Below the pieces are notes generated by a model. That model saw only the letters and a list, made by a program, of their open reading frames with translations. It searched no databases and was not told where the DNA came from. Positions 1-12,700 of a stretch of 64,000 nt of DNA are shown here, in pieces. The stretch is from Penicillium oxalicum (Eukaryota > Ascomycota > Eurotiomycetes > Eurotiales > Aspergillaceae). Position 1 is the stretch's first letter. Each line of letters begins with the position of its first letter. The stretch is from contig NC_064655.1 of the NCBI RefSeq assembly GCF_001723175.1, positions 1,798,001-1,862,000 of the forward strand, written 5' to 3'. Position numbers and translations under genes: made by a program.

Positions 1-341
1 TGACCTGGTTCTGTTTCCCAAGATTCCCATTTGTGCATTCTTTTTTGGGTTGATACGATTTTGATGCATTTGCCTTTTTTTTTTTCTTTTTCTTACTCTC
101 TGATGACTCGACCATTTTTGGGGGAAGCCTCATATCATGCAAGCGCCTGTACATACTTTGACCACCTTTAGTCCTCTCACAAAGAGACTGTTATTCAGAA
201 GCCATTTGATACGATTTCCCCGGATGTGTCTAGAGTCCGACTGAAGACAGAAGCGAAAAGAAGATCAAGCCAAGATCTTGATACCCGTTCTCCAATGTCC
301 ATCACATCCGACTCGAGACCTCTGTTTGGTGAGCTAGCAAA

Positions 342-364
342 CCCCCCCCCCCCCCCCCCCCCCC
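342..364 (+). repeat. Poly-C tract, 23 C
   Basis: Uninterrupted run of 23 C. It is the longest of five C or G homopolymers of 12 or more found in the first 9.1 kb. Confidence 0.95.
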
Positions 365-3165
365 ATCTTTCCTTGAAATAGAGTCCTTGCCCAGTCTACC
401 GCCCCCACTGGATCTTCCCAGTTGTCTTACATTTGGCATGAGGTGGAGAGAAGATCCAATGATTCCGAGGCTATACTTGATAGTACAGAATTGTAGACCC
501 AGCCAGGACTACTACCGATTTTAACGAGTCCGAAGTACTAGTGTGAATACTCGTCGTGACTCTAGTGAGTACTGTCCATCAGTTTTCCCCCCTTTGATAA
601 CCACCCTCCAAGAAAAAAGAAGAAAAAAAAAACAGAAAGCATCCACTACTACGTCAAAGCTCTCCCCAGGCCTGCAAGACCAACTCCACTCTTTCATTCG
701 AATTCTTCCGAAATGAAGCCGACCGCAGAGCCAGCCCGCACCACCTGCACATTGTACACACACACGAGCGGCATGGAAGAAGAGAAAGAAAAGAAAAAAA
801 AGAAAAGCAAAAAAAAAAAAATTACTTCCCACTGAGTCTCGTCCAGCTGCCAAATTCGGAAGCCAGGGCTCTACACCATAGAATTGACACCGACAGTCAC
901 CCTCGAGGACCCTCCCACGAACCCTGCGCGGAAAAGCTGCGGTCCAACATCATACAAAGTGTCGATTCCGTCTCACCTGCCAGAGTGGGTTAGAGGCGAG
1001 GCCCAGTCCAACTGTGTCTTTGGAGAGGTGGGCACGGGAGCCTCGTCGATCCTTTTACCTAAAGTACAATCTACGACTCTAGTATGTAGCTGCCTTGTCA
1101 AGTGGGTTGCCAAGTGGCCACTGCGTACTTGCTATAGGTGTGCCTTTTCTCCTCTCCCTGTGTCTGCTATTATAGAGTAGACGAGTGGAGGCGTGAACAG
1201 AGGGGGGATATGTGGAGATTGGCGAGAACTGGACCCGACCGACCAGGCTGATATGGGTGTTTTTCTTGGTGAGAGGCTCGTCGTTCATGATGAGGCTTCT
1301 TCATCAGAGACTTTGAGAATCCTTCTCAATGATCATTGTGTAGTTTTTTTTCCCCTCACCCCGAGGGTATGTATAGATTTCAACCAGTTAGCGTGGAAGC
1401 CATGTGTCCAAACTACTGCACTTATTGTATGTATTGTCGATCATCCCCTGAAAAGCTCGCTTGCACATTTGACCAAATGTAAGCTAACCGAAAGGCTATT
1501 TCCTTTCTTTTTCTCCTCTGTCTCTGTCTCTCGCTCTCGTTCTCTTGTCCGTGAAGGTTCGCTATAGCTGCTGATGTAATGAAACGCGCCATACACCATC
1601 CTTGTAAATCTGACCGTTTGTCCAGCCAGACTGTTCGCATCCATGCTGCATGGGGGAGCGGGGGGTTTTTTTCTTAAAAAGGGGGAGCTAGACCAAGTGA
1701 GGCGAAAAGAGCCCGCCTGAGTGTCATCCAGGGGTCCAGGGGGGGAGAGAGGGCAGGGGATAAGCTTCCAATGAGACATCCAGTCTTCAAGACCTTTTGA
1801 TATTGAGTGCTTCGAGGTTACAGCATGGTAGATCATCTGTCTCATAGAAGGACAGTACATTGCAGTCAGCCAAATTGATGATTGCGTGACCAGACTGTAT
1901 ACTTTGAACCATTTTTCTCCTCGTTAACCCCTCACCATTAGCGCTCGATGAAGAAGAAAGGGTCCGTCCGGATGGTGATGGATTCCATACCACTCCGGCA
2001 ACTCCCGACTCATTCTCGAGACTTTAAGATAATGCATGGCCGTGCTCTTTATTCATGCCCTTGGAGGTCTCTCTACTCACCGCTGGGGATGACTCCAGTT
2101 CTCTCAGCTTTCTGTGTGGCCCATGTTTGCATGTGGATCTGCGCACGAGCCTTTGATGGGCACACGGGTGCAGATTACTGTTGACCTACAATGTCATTGG
2201 GAACGGTCCAGTGAGGTTCCACGGGTGCTTTTTTGCCCAGGCCGAGTCTGCAACACTTGGGGTATGGGGGGGGGAATAGAGTGGAAGCCCATCGGCTTAA
2301 CTTTGTGTCCAAGTACGAAAGGTTGCATTGCAGACTGGATGTAGACACAGTGGGGGGAAGAGAGCTGAGGTACCGGGAGTCTCGTGTATCGAATGATCCT
2401 AGGAGTAGGAATTTCTCCCGACTCTGGTACTCTGGTAGGCAGGAACATTTGGCACTCTGATCTGCTGAACTTTTTGAGGAAAAAAAAACTACAAAAATAA
2501 CAATTCTTGACTGCAATGGTTTAGAGTGTATGTACGAGCGCTCGGGCGCAGGTCCGGGTGACTTTCGAGTTCCGGGGTTCATGTCCAAGTAGTTTGTGTA
2601 TTAGTTTGTGTATTGAGAGAACCTACACCGAGAGAAAAATTCAAAAGCAGAGAGGCCTCGACTAGGGGGGCAAAGATGGGAGATGCTGGAATTTTCACCC
2701 GTCACGTATGAGATCAAAGAAGACTGTTCGACAGTCGGTGCGTGGGTGAAGGGAGTTGGATTGTTGATCCATCTCGTGCTGACGAGGTGTTGGCCTGTGC
2801 CAGCACTACGCGAGAGACCCGTCTTGGTGGAAAGATCGTCACAGTGTGAATCGCTTCCAGCGACTTTAATTTCGTCCCGACCGAGTCCTTGCGCTTGACT
2901 CTATTGGATCAGCCGAGAAAGCAAGACAATAGAAGAGACCACGACACATATAGACTGACAATTACCAGACCCCTCGAGTATGGGGCGAAACAGATGAACA
3001 TTTTCTCCGACCCTCAGGCGCGTTGTTCGTCCATCGTGAAGGTTTGCCAGTGTCCGCCCTGTTCCACAGCGGCGGGCCGCGATCCGGTTCGTCGAGGCGA
3101 TGGATGATGTCAAGACTCCAGATCTTTATTTTTGGGGAGAGTTCCTACTATGGTAATCGGAAGCG

Positions 3166-3178
3166 CCCCCCCCCCCCC
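3166..3178 (+). repeat. Poly-C tract, 13 C
   Basis: Uninterrupted run of 13 C in the gene-free stretch upstream of the DUF7703-type gene. Confidence 0.95.
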
Positions 3179-4644
3179 GAGTCATAGTCATGGCACCTCG
3201 TTTCCCGTTCAGACTTTTCCTGGACGAGGTTGGCGAAAAAGGAAGCTGGGAGATGTGGAATCCAGCGAAGTTTTGCCGAAATAAAGGAGTGGGAATTCCT
3301 GGGAGTCTCTGGCAGGTCGCGGCTGAATCAGAGTATCCTCATCCGTTCACTAGTCTATCATTTGAACTAGTCTAGTTCTCTCTTTTTTATTTTTTTTTTT
3401 CTTTTAAAAGAAAGAGGATAATCTACCTCTAGGCGTGCATGACGGTAGATCGTCACTACGCCATCTAATGCAGTACCAATAGGAAATCATATCGTTGCTC
3501 CTGAGAATCGATCCCAGGCCGAAGTTATGAACTCTCTTTCCGCGCGGTCCCCCCAAAAGAAAGTGATCATCTGTAAAGTACTGTCAGATCGGAAAGACAG
3601 AGAAACTGAAGCGTAAAAATGAATAATCAAACGCAAGAGTCTTTTCGCTGAAACTCAGTCCCCGAAGGGACTTGTCAATAGGTCCCCGTCCTCCACCAGC
3701 GCCGGATGTCAAGTGAACCCCAAATCGCTTGTGGAAGGCAACCCAACGGAGCTGAAACGGGTTGCTTTTCTGCCTCGATACATCCTCAGAGCATCGCAGA
3801 GTGGGCGTTTGGAAGAAGAGACGGGGTGTGTATCATGAGTACCTTAGATCAGTGAGTCGGCCAGCATTCTTACACCGTGCCATTCTCCGTCAGTTGTGAT
3901 TCGATATTCGTATGAAAATGTTCTTCCGAGCGCGGTGGTTCTCCTTCCGCCAGACAGCACCTCGACCAGACATGCCCAGACGGGCAAAAAGCCAAATTCT
4001 CATGTCTACGTGGATCCCTCCCTTTCCACTTTCCACTCCCTCTCTGATTCCATCCCTCCCACTCTTTTCTGAACGGGGTCCAACTCGGGATTCTGGACCA
4101 TCTCCACTTCCAACGTCTGGGTCTCCACTCGAGCACTCGGGAGCTGCGTGCACATCCAAATCCTTGGGCCGCCGCGCCCCGTATCTTTGGGGGAGTGGTC
4201 TCCTGCGTGGCTTTCCGATGATTACTTTGACCAGTCGACCGTGGCTCGAAGTCTCTTTCACTTGGATTGACGTGACGTTCGGTCTGACTGGTGATCTCGG
4301 GCTTCTCACTCACGTCTCTCATCCCCGCCACTCTCTCTCTCTCCCCCCTTTCTTCCTCCTCCTTCATTCACCTCCTCCACCTCCCCAAATGGACTGTTCA
4401 ATGACAGCTGCCAGACCTGCCACGATGGTCAGGAGATCATGAACTCACAAGCTTGTCGTGTGCATCACAGTCTCAAATCCGTCGAGTCCGTCATAGAAAC
4501 GTCCCTCTTATCTGCATCTCTATCTGCACTACTTCCAGGTGATGCCGAGATCAGCAATCTAAATGATTACATCGTCCTTCAAGCATACTTCGACACCGAC
4601 GAATCCACCACATCTCTTTCCTCTCATCGTTCCTGTCCACGTTT

Positions 4645-4664
4645 CCCCCCCCCCCCCCCCCCCC
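4645..4664 (+). repeat. Poly-C tract, 20 C, in a promoter or 5' UTR
   Basis: Uninterrupted run of 20 C ending about 53 bp before the start codon at 4718. It therefore lies in the proximal promoter or 5' UTR of the seven-span membrane-protein gene. Confidence 0.95.
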
Positions 4665-4717
4665 GGTCACGTCTTCACCTCCCTCGATCGACCTAGGTCG
4701 ATCAATTCCTCGACAAC

Positions 4718-5671
4718 ATGGGTGGTGAAACCGGGCCCGTCGAATTGTCTCGGGCCATGGCCATGGTGATGGCTGGCCTGTTGACCCTCACTTGTTGGAA
4801 TGTCCTAGAAATCTCCTTCTACATCCTTCACACCTTTCGCCGCTATCGAGGTCTCTACTTTTGGAGCATGGTCATTGCCACGCTCGGCATCCTCTTACAC
4901 GCAATCACATCTTTTTTACGTTATTTCGCCCTCGCTCCCAGCTTCCCCATGGCTTTTCTCATCTGTCTGGGTTGGTATGCCATGGTCACGGGCCAATCGG
5001 TGGTCCTCTATTCTCGACTCCATCTTATCACCACGCACGAAAGCTACCAGCGCTGGGTTCTCGTCATGATTGTGGTCAATGTCTGCATTCTTCACATTCC
5101 GACCACCATCCTCTTCATGGGCGCCAATCACGGAGTCACTGACTTTGTTTACCCGTTCAAAATTTACGAACGCATCCAACTCGTTGGGTTTGCCCTCCAA
5201 GAAACCATCATCAGTGCCTTGTACGTGTGGGAAACCACCACCTCTTTACGACCCGTTCTCTCCCTCAAGGGCCGCCGGGGCACAAGAGTCATCGCCAATG
5301 TCGTCCTGGTCAACGTGATTGCGGTGCTGTTGGATGCCTCGCTCGTGATTATCGAATTCACCCATCACTTTGATGTCCAGACCACTCTCAAGCCCGTGGT
5401 CTACAGTATCAAGCTGTTGCTGGAGTTTACCGTCTTGAACAGTCTTCTTGCCGCCATCCATACTCCTCCGGGTTCTTTCCACGATAGCTCTCAGCGTCGA
5501 CAGGAAGATATCTCTGTCCAAGGCCTCAACAGCGTCCACACCTTTGGACTACAATCCGATCCCTTCCATTATGACCCGGAACGCTTGGCACCCAATGATC
5601 GACAAGCCTCATCGAGGGAATCAGTCGCCAAGCCACCGGAAGTGTGGAATCCAGACTCACATCACGCATGA
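4718..5671 (+). CDS. Seven-span integral membrane protein, DUF7703-like
   Basis: Single-exon gene of 317 residues; the ATG at 4718 follows an AACA context. About seven hydrophobic segments can be seen (roughly residues 12-35, 43-64, 74-94, 108-128, 148-166, 190-210 and 222-243), followed by a polar tail of some 70 residues rich in Ser, Gln and Arg that is probably cytosolic. The WNVLEISFYILHTF opening, the LGWYAMVTGQSVVLYSRLHL segment and the overall seven-helix layout match the fungus-specific DUF7703 family as I remember it. Proteins of this kind look receptor-like but have no established ligand or reaction. The neighbours give no functional hint. Membrane localisation is secure; the family name is by recall. 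Confidence 0.8.
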   Translation: MGGETGPVELSRAMAMVMAGLLTLTCWNVLEISFYILHTFRRYRGLYFWSMVIATLGILLHAITSFLRYFALAPSFPMAFLICLGWYAMVTGQSVVLYSRLHLITTHESYQRWVLVMIVVNVCILHIPTTILFMGANHGVTDFVYPFKIYERIQLVGFALQETIISALYVWETTTSLRPVLSLKGRRGTRVIANVVLVNVIAVLLDASLVIIEFTHHFDVQTTLKPVVYSIKLLLEFTVLNSLLAAIHTPPGSFHDSSQRRQEDISVQGLNSVHTFGLQSDPFHYDPERLAPNDRQASSRESVAKPPEVWNPDSHHA

Positions 5672-6230
5672 GACTATATCACCCTTGTCCCTGTACATCT
5701 CAGCTCTCCCTCCCATGTCCTGACCTTTGCCTTTTTAACTCCCATTGTTTGCCCATCATCTGTCTTGCTCATCTTTTTTAACTGGTGCTTTTCCGTCCTC
5801 GATAGATATACCCCTTGCTGCGGTTCTCGTCATGTGTGTGTCTGTGTTTCTTGGCGCGCTCAACTTGTTTATTCCCAAGGCATTTTCATATCTATTATCT
5901 TCGCCTTTTTTTCTCCTCAACGTTTCCACTCTCCGGTCCTCTTCCCCTCCCCAAAACAAAAGTCAACAGATTTGATACCCCCGCGCGAAAAAAAAAAGTA
6001 CATCTTCCACTTCGGATCTTCATGTGTGCCCATTGACAGGCTAGAAAGAGACGGGCGTCTGGTCATTTCATTACAAAAGGTTGACAATAGATCCTTCCGC
6101 TTTTGATCCTGAAAAAGGAGCTCCAGCTTCTCGACTGTCAGATACTTGTACTATCACCCTCCACGCTCTTGTCTTGGACTCTTATAAAGTCATAGAAATC
6201 AGACGAGGACTTTCTCTATTATTTTGATTC

Positions 6231-6234
<4 letters not shown>

Positions 6235-6328
<94 letters not shown>
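6235..6328 (+). repeat. Compound (TC)n-(TG)n microsatellite
   Basis: About 38 uninterrupted TC units (6235-6310) pass directly into about 9 TG units (6311-6328). Confidence 0.95.
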
Positions 6329-6390
6329 TATGAAACCAAGGAACACACCCACCAACAAATTCCACCACCCCTCAAAAGTGTACCATCCTG

Positions 6391-6406
6391 CCCCCCCCCC
6401 CCCCCC
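6391..6406 (+). repeat. Poly-C tract, 16 C
   Basis: Run of 16 C, about 60 bp downstream of the TC/TG microsatellite. Confidence 0.95.
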
Positions 6407-7013
6407 TCATTTTCCCCAGACAATAACCTGCTGAGCGGTTCAAGGAGAAATTTAACCCCCCAGATTTTATACCGAGAGTAGCGCTCTCTGTGCGCAGAAC
6501 TTGACAAATTGAGATGTTGGACGCACGTCGTCCAATGCTAGTAAGCACTCCCGAGTTAATGAGTCCTGCTATTGCTATCTGTGCTAGTATAGTGATTATA
6601 CACTTGGGGGATCTGAGATTCCATGGGCCTCGGTTGAAAGAATGACATTGGAAACTTACAGCGGGCTGTGATGGTTTACTTTTGTTTTTTGTTTTTTTTT
6701 TTTTCAAATCAGGATGACGTGTGACTACTTTGGACTATAGGGTCATCTCAATCGTGGAAATGGTCGGGTTCGGGATCCCGTGCTTGGTAGTGGCTATTTT
6801 CTTCGGGTCAGATCGAAAAAAAGAAAGGAAATAGATGCAAAGGGTTATATCCTAGTCTGTCATTTCATACGTGGAGTCTTTGGAGGTGGTTCTCCTGGGC
6901 GATCACCCCCCGCCCCCTTCTCGCCCAAACTACAAGACAAATGTCAGAACGGGATCACGCAATATGCTAAAGATATTTCCATCCTGCTGGCATATCCTGT
7001 GATCAATTTTCAA

Positions 7014-8902
7014 TCACTCCTCCTTGGACTGGGGGGCTTTCACGGCCCGCCGAGCCCGCCGCTTCTCGACCTCTTCCAGATCAACGAAGCCGTCTCCTCG
7101 CAACCATGCCAGCGCCTTTCGAAGACCCCGCCCTTGCACAGCCGACGGGTGAGCTTCGAGAATAGACCCCATCAAAGCCCAAGAAAGCACAAACAGCCAT
7201 AGCTCGACAGCGCGCCCGCCCTTCCACAGCCCTCGCTTAACGCCGGTCTTCCAAGCCGAGTCCACGGCAGCGCGAAAGAAGTACATGAACACGCTCCGGC
7301 TGTTGGCCAAAAGCGCAAATGGAAGACCAGCAATGGCACCGCTGAGGAAGAACCGCTTGGTTGGCAGTGTCGAGCGAGGCAGAGCGTTGTTGAAAAGACA
7401 GACACTGCCCCAGGCGGAGCCCACGGAAGCAGAGAGCACTGCCGTCAAGGTGATGATCCTCTTGCTCAGGCTATTAATCGACGTGATTGGCTGAGCCATG
7501 ATGCTCTTCAATCTAGGAATGCTCAGCGCGAGGCTGACGACCGTGAGGAAACGAGCCAAGAGGGGCACAGAGTGAAGGATATGGTGCACAAAGGCCGTGC
7601 TGCAGCTAGGCACATTGGGATGAAGGAGGGCGCAGGAAAGATGAGCAATAGCGGGGTGTGCAGGTCCAGTGATCGGTGAGATTGCCTGTACCGATGCTGG
7701 CAGGGTGTTGGAGTCCGCGGGATGTAGTGTTGGACAGACGTATGCCCTGTAGCGAGTCAGTTCAACAAGTCCGGCATTTTCTCCCATGACCAGAGGCAAA
7801 TACGTACGGCCATCGCAGGCTCGCGATAGATGCGAGGGAATCAAGAATCTGGTCTTTCTCTGGCCAGAAGACGTCCTTGGGCAAACCTTGAGGCCGACCC
7901 GGGATGTAGCTTGGAGAGAGCTTCAGAATGACATTACCCAGCCACTATGCTCCCAGTTAGTCTCTTTTCACAGCACCACTTACAAGACTGGGTCACAAAC
8001 AAACCTTGGGTGTATTTTCCCGGTCAAAGACAAATGCATGGAACAGCTGTGCGCACGAGATCGGCATGAGTAGCCAGCTACCGCACCACCATGGGCGGCC
8101 TTCCAGCCATCCCTTCAACTCCATGACGTTATAGAGGAACTCCAGACTTCGAGTTCCAGTATAGATGGCAACCGTGAGACGAAGTTGGTCCTGAGGGCAG
8201 ATCCCCAGAGCAAAGCCCGCCAAACTAGCCCCAACAGCCGGAGCGAACCGTGAGGTCAGCGCACTCGCGATACGCGGATTGCGCTGACGAAACGGCTTAG
8301 CCTCATCAGTGCAGAGATTGAGACGGATACGAGTGAGAAAGCGGTACAGAAGGCGATGTAGCAGAAGCAGGAGGGACAGAGAAAGGGAAAGGCGGAATTT
8401 GGGTGACTGAAGAAGTGGGCCACGGACTTTCTTCCTACGAGGGCAGTTAGCCAGGACAGCCTTTCCACGAGGACTTTCTCACAGAAAAGAAAGAAAAGGG
8501 GGAGAAGAAGAGGAGAACAAGCACGCCAAGCATAAGATGGCGCCCTCGTTGAGATTGTAAGGAAGAATGTGCTTACTGCGCTGTCCCTCCGCGAATTCGA
8601 CTGACAATCGCCTCAAGCAATTTCAGGGTAGCGCCAGTACCCACGAAGACCCTCAACGAGGTTCTCACGGCGGCCTCATTGCGGCGATTTTTCGAGTGCA
8701 CAATGGCATCATAGCGAGAGGGTGAAATGATTTTATTCTGTGCCCCTGGAGCGCGAGACACCACCAGACTGTGAAGAACCCGATACTCTTTGGTGCTCAA
8801 GCTCAGTCGCAGCGCGGCACGAACCACCGGGTGAACATTCGGTGTGTCATCTGGGCCGGGGGCGGGGGCAGCTGTCGTAGCGGATACGTCCGGGGCAGAC
8901 AT
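7014..8902 (-). CDS. TMEM135-like integral membrane protein
   Basis: Four exons on the minus strand: 8902-8577, 8473-8005, 7944-7808 and 7746-7014, giving 554 residues in one frame. All introns have GT-AG ends, and the third exon is preceded by a GACTAAC branch site and CATAG acceptor. The protein starts MSAPDVSATT; the start was chosen as the first ATG before the conserved-looking VHPVVRAALRLSL segment. Several hydrophobic helices follow, with motifs such as RPWWCGSWLLMPISCAQ and TRSLEFLYN, and a basic C-terminus. This resembles the fungal homologues of TMEM135 (Tim17-like/peroxisomal membrane family), linked in animals to peroxisomes and mitochondrial dynamics. The family call rests on recalled sequence pattern; the fungal function is not established. 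The first splice junction was chosen to keep the frame. Confidence 0.72.
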
Positions 8903-9790
8903 TTTGGCGGTGCACAGATGAACAGCTTCAGTCGCCCATGATCGGATGGTCTGAGAAAAAAAGTGCAGATACGAAAGAGGGAGGTCGAGAGTGGGAATAG
9001 AAGATGTCGTCAGGAGAGGCCCGAGCTTGTGAGGAACGTGAAGTCCGGGGGGGGGGGGCAGCTTCTCCTCATCGGGTGGAGACTCGAAAGTGACCTCGGC
9101 ATGAGAAAAAAAAAGAAAAAGAAAAAAAAAAGATAGGTAAATATTCGCATACATGGCAGCTAAGTCCCAACGATCGACACAGGTAGGGTGAAAGCAAGGC
9201 TAAACAAATATGATTAGAGGAATGAGAAAAGCTGAGGTTGCAGTTGAAGTCTCATCAATCGGTGAGTCGTATAATAATTCATCCCACGATTCTAACGGAA
9301 CTCAACATAATCTTGGTCCAGATCCTTGATCTTTCACATGAAATGAGTCCATTACGGAAGATCGCCTGGTAACTGTCACCATTCAAGCGTAACCAAATGC
9401 ACTGGTTATCACGATTCCTTTGCCAGAAAATCATGATTTAAAAAAAATGAATCTATTCATTACAGGTCATAGACACAGCAGGAAAGAAACAATATCCAAA
9501 GGCTTCATGGAGAATCGAGCGCAGGAGGTAGAAACCACCACCCACGAAAGGTTCGGTGCCCACGGCCCAGGCGAACAGAAGAAAAAAGAAACCTCGCGCG
9601 AACAAAAAGGGGAATTACTCTAAACACAGCTCAAAAATAAACGCAAGGTGAATGAGGAATACGAACAAGTCAAATAACGGAGATCATCATGACACGTCGA
9701 GGAGAGACCAGCAATCCTCAGGGAAATCAAGAGGAAAGCCCACGGGTCCAGAGGGGCTCCAGAAAGAGGAGTAAAAAGAATAGTAACCCT
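8903..9790. other. Intergenic between the TMEM135-like gene and the TOR 3' end
   Basis: Promoter side of the TMEM135-like gene and downstream side of TOR. An A-rich/purine block at 9105-9131 (T-rich on the minus strand) and a run of 12 G at 9047-9058 lie in the presumed 5' region of the TMEM135-like gene. No coding region was recognised. Confidence 0.6.
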
Positions 9791-12700
9791 CTACCAGAAA
9801 CTGCACCAACCAATCCAGTGCTGACAGATATTCTCAACACTGGTAGCTTGTGCGAGCAATTTGTCCACCTGGTCGCTGATGTTCAGCTCACCATTGTGTC
9901 GGAAATCAGTGCCGGTCAGCTTCTCCCGAACTCGGGCAAGGACCTGCAGAGCACGGGCATTCTGAGCCTCACGAGCTTCGGTGCCGCCCTCTTGAACGTC
10001 GAGGATACCCCCCTCCAGAATAGAGGGACGTCGGGGACGGGCGACACTGTTGGATTGCAGGCCATGCTCAAAGTTGAGACCTTCAATCAGCGACTGGCGG
10101 CGCTCTGCGGTAAGAGTAGTGCGGTCGGGAGACTCTTGTGCTCCCAGGCGCCAGTTGATCAAGGGGTCGTGGATGAACTAGGTAGATGAGCTCAGTCAAC
10201 GTTCGAGATCAATCGGAAGATGAGGAAGGAAATCTAGAGGAAATGGGGAGGATGATAGGAACCAGAAAGACTTACAGCTTCGAGCACAGCCATGAGAGAG
10301 TCCTTGTTTTCCCTCAGAACCCGCATGACCGCCTCGCAGGTGATACGGTAGCTTCCCTCAATGTTGCTCACTTCCATAGCGAAGGTCAACATACGAGTCA
10401 GGCGGAAGGGGACCCGCTCAGGGTATTTCTCGCGATGCATAGCCACCTCAAAGCAATCACCGAAATCAATGTGTACGACATGGCCAGTGGTCCGATCAAG
10501 GAGAAGGTTCGACGGGTGACGATCACCGAGGCCAAGGATGTATCCGACCATCGACATGACACCAAGGGATCGGGTGTAGTTGGTGCGTCGCTCAAGCCAA
10601 GCTTCGGAGCTCTTGCTCTTGAGCCACAGTACCCGATAAAGGTCTTTGCCCGTCGTATTGTCCATGGCGTATCCAAAGACCTCAACCTTTTGCATCAGCG
10701 TCAAGCTGTCATAATCCGGTGCCATCTGAAGCATGATTCGGTGTTCAATGTTTAGAAGAATTCGACGACTTTCACGGTATTCTTTGATCAGAGCATGCAA
10801 TGTATCACTATTACACACCCATCCAAGAAGGCCAGAGCTCTGTGACAACGGGATAGCGGGGAAACGCTGAACAGAAAGATGGCGTTTGAAGCTTTCACTA
10901 TCGTTGTCCAAAAGAGTATTGACCAACCCGAATAGTTGCATAACTCGTTCGTCTTGTCGAATATCTTCATGTCCCTTAACACAGTACATGTAAGATTGCC
11001 CATTGCTTCCGGTCAGGGTCATCCGACGAGGGCGTTTTTTGGTCTGTAGGACGTGTAGGACTGGGTCGAAGCTGACAATACAGATGACGGGACGACCACT
11101 CTGATAGGTACCAGGCACAGCCAGATCCAAGGCTGAACAATCCTTGAGGCGAGGAGAGACGTATTTGAGATCCAAGACCGATAATTGTGGGAGCTGGCGG
11201 CTTATTTTGCGGAACACAGTGTAGTAGAGATCCCACGCTTGATTCAGATCCCCAATCTCCTCGGTCTGTCGATACAGCATGCAGTAATGTTTGGCCTCGG
11301 CAAGATCTCGTCCAAAGGCCTGGGCGAATGAAACCTCCCTGAGGGTCTCCGCGCCCTTATCGAGCATATCATGGAGGGGTGCCAATGTCGCAAACATCCC
11401 CTCAACGTTGCGATCGCCGAAATAGAGCCGCGAGGCCTCCTCCAGCGCTTCATGCCACAGCTCATGCCAAAGCACCGCAACACGGATCAATTCGTGACTA
11501 ACGATATCGGCCTGTTCAACGAGCTTGGCACTGTGTTGGCGCATGCTTTCCATGATATTGCTTGCCGACTGGGAGCGCCGCGCGACGTTGGACTTCATGG
11601 CCACGGTCAACGGGTAGACTAAAGCCTGGGGATGGGCCTTGCCGACTTCCGCAAGTAGCCTGTGCACCGCACCACGGACTCTAATGTTGGGCTGGTTGAT
11701 TCGGGCGATGAGTTGAGGTGTAACAGAAAGCCAAGTATCAATGTTAATAGTCGAAAAGCCCTCGGTCACAACTGTGTTGACCTCATGGTCTCCGCCGTGG
11801 GCAAACCAGAGGGTGAGTAATCGTAACGTGTCTTGGAGCGAAGAAGCAGAAGATAGAGCAATTGACCTCAGGAAACCGCGGATGGCAGGAATCACATGGT
11901 CGATCAGTCCCTGAGAAGGAGGCAAGGCGGGGATCTTCTTATCCTTGTTGGCTTTTTTGGCCTCGCTTTCCATAGTCTGGACTGCCTCAAAGTTGGCGAG
12001 GGCCCAGGCGTGCCATGCCTTGTAAGAATCACGGTTGTACTGTGTAGCAGCCGAGTACGCATCAAGGACCTCCCTGCCGTTGTCTGCGTTCCACTCGCCC
12101 CTTTGAAGTGCTCTTTGCCATTCTCCTTGGCGCAGATAGCTCTTAGATAGAAGTTTCTTGGTTTTCCCAATGTCTCCGATGCGTTCTCGGAGACTAATAG
12201 CGTCCGGGTGACTAGGGTCTGCGAGGCTATTGACGCCGTTCATGGTGTGACTGTCATTCTGGATGGCGAGGATGCTATTGAACTTTGTGAGATCCTCACT
12301 GAGCTCCATGTTAAATCTTTTGAGCTCCTCCAAAGCTTCAGGCTGATTACCGTTGGCCCAGCCAAATTTCAGCCGGGCGTACGTCACCTCTGGAGGTACA
12401 ATCACCCGTGTGCCGTTGCCATCTCTGATGACCATCTCCAAGGATGCCAGCGATCTTTCAGCCAAACCCATCCGGTTGGATTTGCGGCAGAGGTTTGCAA
12501 ATTTGATCGACATGTCGAGATTTTCGCGGGGCGCGGTGACCAAAGCCCGAACCTTCAACATACGCTGCCAGACCTCAACGTTTTGCTGGCACCCCCGCAG
12601 ACGCTTGTTCCAGGTCTGCCGCATCGCTTCTTGCTTTTCGGGGTCACCAACATGTTGTTTGTAAGTGATAATCTCCTCCAATTCAGCAAGCATCTGCACA

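Larger units (their letters stand above)
1..4717. other. Long stretch without a recognisable gene
   Basis: I recognise no protein family in any frame; the open frames are short, lack family motifs and partly encode low-complexity sequence. The stretch holds A- and T-rich tracts and three poly-C runs (listed separately). The last few hundred bases before 4718 are pyrimidine-rich on the plus strand, as in many fungal promoters, and probably serve the membrane-protein gene that starts there. A lineage-specific gene with several introns cannot be excluded. Confidence 0.5.
5672..7013. other. Intergenic, rich in simple repeats
   Basis: Lies between the 3' end of the membrane-protein gene and the 3' end of the TMEM135-like gene (convergent). 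It contains a long TC/TG microsatellite, a poly-C tract and T-rich stretches. No coding region was recognised; the open frame across 6224-6481 is mostly translated microsatellite. Confidence 0.7.

Noticed and set aside
521..3375. Several open frames of 60-140 codons in the first 3.4 kb
   Set aside because: Overlapping, low-complexity, no recognised motif and no plausible splice partners.
3480..3570. tRNA-like T arm on the minus strand (CTGGG-ATCGATT-CTCAG)
   Set aside because: The arm pairs, but no acceptor stem, A box or anticodon stem surrounds it.
6224..6507. Open frames across the TC/TG microsatellite on both strands
   Set aside because: Composed mainly of Leu-Ser or Arg-Glu dipeptides from the repeat.
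10186..10755. Long plus-strand frames opposite TOR (also at 9689-10189, 12208-12732, 14461-14925)
   Set aside because: Antisense shadows of the TOR coding sequence without family motifs.
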